A stretch of DNA of 5,863 bases from an uncultured Collinsella sp. GTDB lineage: Bacteria; Actinomycetota; Coriobacteriia; Coriobacteriales; Coriobacteriaceae. A program made the translations under genes and the position numbers. How positions within the stretch are numbered: position 1 is the stretch's first letter; the number at the start of each line of letters is the position of its first letter. Where the stretch lies: positions 1 through 5,863 of the forward strand of contig CAKUGH010000072.1 in assembly GCA_934654605.1 (NCBI GenBank). Direction: 5' to 3'. Below the pieces are notes generated by a model. That model was given only the letters and a program-made list of their open reading frames with translations, had not been told where the DNA came from and made no database searches. This document shows, in pieces, positions 4,733-5,863 of the stretch.

Positions 4733-5863
4733 TTACTCGGCAGCGGCCTTGAACTTGTTGTAGTTGATCAGGCAGCCGGCCTTGACGATGGCGCGCTCCT
4801 CGGCCGTCATATCGGCGATATAGAGCTCAATCTGCTCAACCGCACCGTCGGCACGCACCACGTAGGCGGCGATGTTCTGCAGATCGCCGTCGAGTGCGGC
4901 GCGGATGCCCGGTACGAAGACGTAGTCGCCCACCTCAAAGTTGGGCTCGGCCTCCATCTGGAAGGGCACCATGCCCCAGTTCATCACGTTGGAGCGATAA
5001 CGCTTGGTGGCGTACTCGTGGACGATGTTGGCCAGGCCGCCGATCACGCGCTGGCAGCTCGCGGCCTGCTCGCGGGCGGAGCCGTCGCCCGGCTTCTTGG
5101 CATAGAGCATAGAGCCGTACTCGGTCGCCTTGGCATCGGCCGCGACGCCCGCGCCGGCCAGCGCTTCAAACACACCGGCAAGCTCGGCATCGAGCGCGGC
5201 CAGGTCGCCCGCGGCCTCACCGGCAACGCGGCGCTTCTCCACGGCGTCAACTTCCTTGGAGCGGCCCACGTAGGCGGGGTCGCGACGGCTGAGCGTAAAC
5301 TCGGCCAGGCCCAGCGGGTTGGAGCGGAAGGAGCTCGTCTCGCCCGAGGGAATGAGCTCGTCGGTCGTGGTGACCGGGTCCATGATCTTGGAGCACACTT
5401 TGAGCAGAATGTCGTCGCCGAGCGGCTCCATCGCGGGCCACGGCTTGATGTTGGGGCCCTCGACCAGCTCGTCGGCAGGCTCAGCCTTGCCAAAGCCCCA
5501 GTACACGCGCTTCTTGTACGGCGCGTCGTCAAAGGTGTACTCGCAGGCCTCGTCCCAGGTCTCCTCGGGCAGGTCGGTCGCCGGCGTCAGGATGCCGCCG
5601 TTGGCAGCGGTCGCCGCAATAGAGCGGGCGTCCATTAGGGCCACGGCGCTCAGCTGGCCATTGCCCGGCTTGGAACCCTCGCGGTTGGGGAAGTTGCGCG
5701 TGGTGTGGCGGATGGACAGGCCGTTGTTGGCGGGCGTGTCACCGGCGCCGAAGCACGGGCCGCAGAACGCCGTGCGCACGATCGCACCGGCCTCCATGAG
5801 GTCGTAGATGTAGCCGCGGCGCGTGAGCTCGAGCGCCACAGGCTGGCTCGTGGGATAGACCGA
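4733..5863 (-). CDS. Aconitase-superfamily hydratase, YbhJ-like, C-terminal 376 residues (5' end outside window)
   Basis: Aconitase-type enzymes add or remove water at a [4Fe-4S] cluster in the cytoplasm. Two cluster ligands are visible in CGPC (34-37 of the visible part); the third, upstream, is outside the window. The motif [14 protein letters not shown] (54-67) corresponds to the aconitase segment carrying substrate-binding arginines. The C-terminal swivel domain is fused on and contains [11 protein letters not shown] (259-269), equivalent to the aconitase GSSRE segment with the catalytic serine and arginine, here with Ala in the second position. Between them is an insert-like region (about 185-250) with [13 protein letters not shown], which differs from classical AcnA/AcnB and from LeuC. 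This layout fits the putative hydratase group typified by E. coli YbhJ, whose substrate is not established, so I give no symbol. The frame is open to the window edge, so the GTG at 5839 is internal, not the start. The gene ends before a strong inverted repeat. Confidence 0.88.
   Translation of the reverse strand, partial: SVYPTSQPVALELTRRGYIYDLMEAGAIVRTAFCGPCFGAGDTPANNGLSIRHTTRNFPNREGSKPGNGQLSAVALMDARSIAATAANGGILTPATDLPEETWDEACEYTFDDAPYKKRVYWGFGKAEPADELVEGPNIKPWPAMEPLGDDILLKVCSKIMDPVTTTDELIPSGETSSFRSNPLGLAEFTLSRRDPAYVGRSKEVDAVEKRRVAGEAAGDLAALDAELAGVFEALAGAGVAADAKATEYGSMLYAKKPGDGSAREQAASCQRVIGGLANIVHEYATKRYRSNVMNWGMVPFQMEAEPNFEVGDYVFVPGIRAALDGDLQNIAAYVVRADGAVEQIELYIADMTAEERAIVKAGCLINYNKFKAAAE

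Noticed and set aside
5018..5638. A 206-codon plus-strand frame opposite the hydratase
   Set aside because: Antisense shadow of a high-GC gene; no domain, and the opposite strand has clear aconitase motifs.

Overview
The window looks like chromosome from a high-GC actinobacterium of the class Coriobacteriia, with Collinsella or a close relative the best guess. The reasons are a strongly G/C-ending codon bias in the two outer genes, the ClpB sequence type, and short dispersed hairpins of the GGTGCCTGTCCCC type. The taxonomic call rests on general resemblance and was not tested by a search.

Layout from left to right. (1) Bases 1-1673, minus strand: the first 557 codons of clpB, the heat-shock disaggregase, cut by the window edge just before its second ATPase domain. 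(2) Bases 1674-2039: a 366-base gap with the clpB leader (Shine-Dalgarno sequence, a GC-rich hairpin, an AT-rich promoter-like palindrome). It also holds a four-arm array of a roughly 20-base repeat in alternating orientation, followed by a REP-like hairpin. (3) Bases 2040-4492: an islet of three unrecognised membrane-anchored proteins. Genes A (2040-2723, minus) and B (3797-4492, minus) are paralogues. Gene C (3011-3679, plus) sits between them and is unrelated as far as can be seen. Each paralogue is followed closely by a REP-like hairpin in the same relative orientation, and a third copy, inverted, lies between the divergent genes A and C. (4) Bases 4644-4717: a perfect 18-base inverted repeat just downstream of the last gene. 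(5) Bases 4733-5863, minus: the C-terminal 376 residues of an aconitase-superfamily hydratase of the YbhJ-like type.

The two outer genes are conserved housekeeping enzymes and show no functional link to the centre. The islet has lower GC by eye and is dense in repeats. All three of its proteins share one plan: a short cytoplasmic N-terminus, one membrane helix, and an extracytoplasmic domain of about 185-200 residues with cysteines. I infer an accessory cell-envelope islet of unknown function.

The two most interesting signals are these. First, a 15-residue C-terminal block is identical in paralogues A and B although 10 of its 15 codons differ synonymously, so the peptide itself appears to be under selection. 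Second, the four-arm repeat array upstream of clpB can fold in two mutually exclusive ways.
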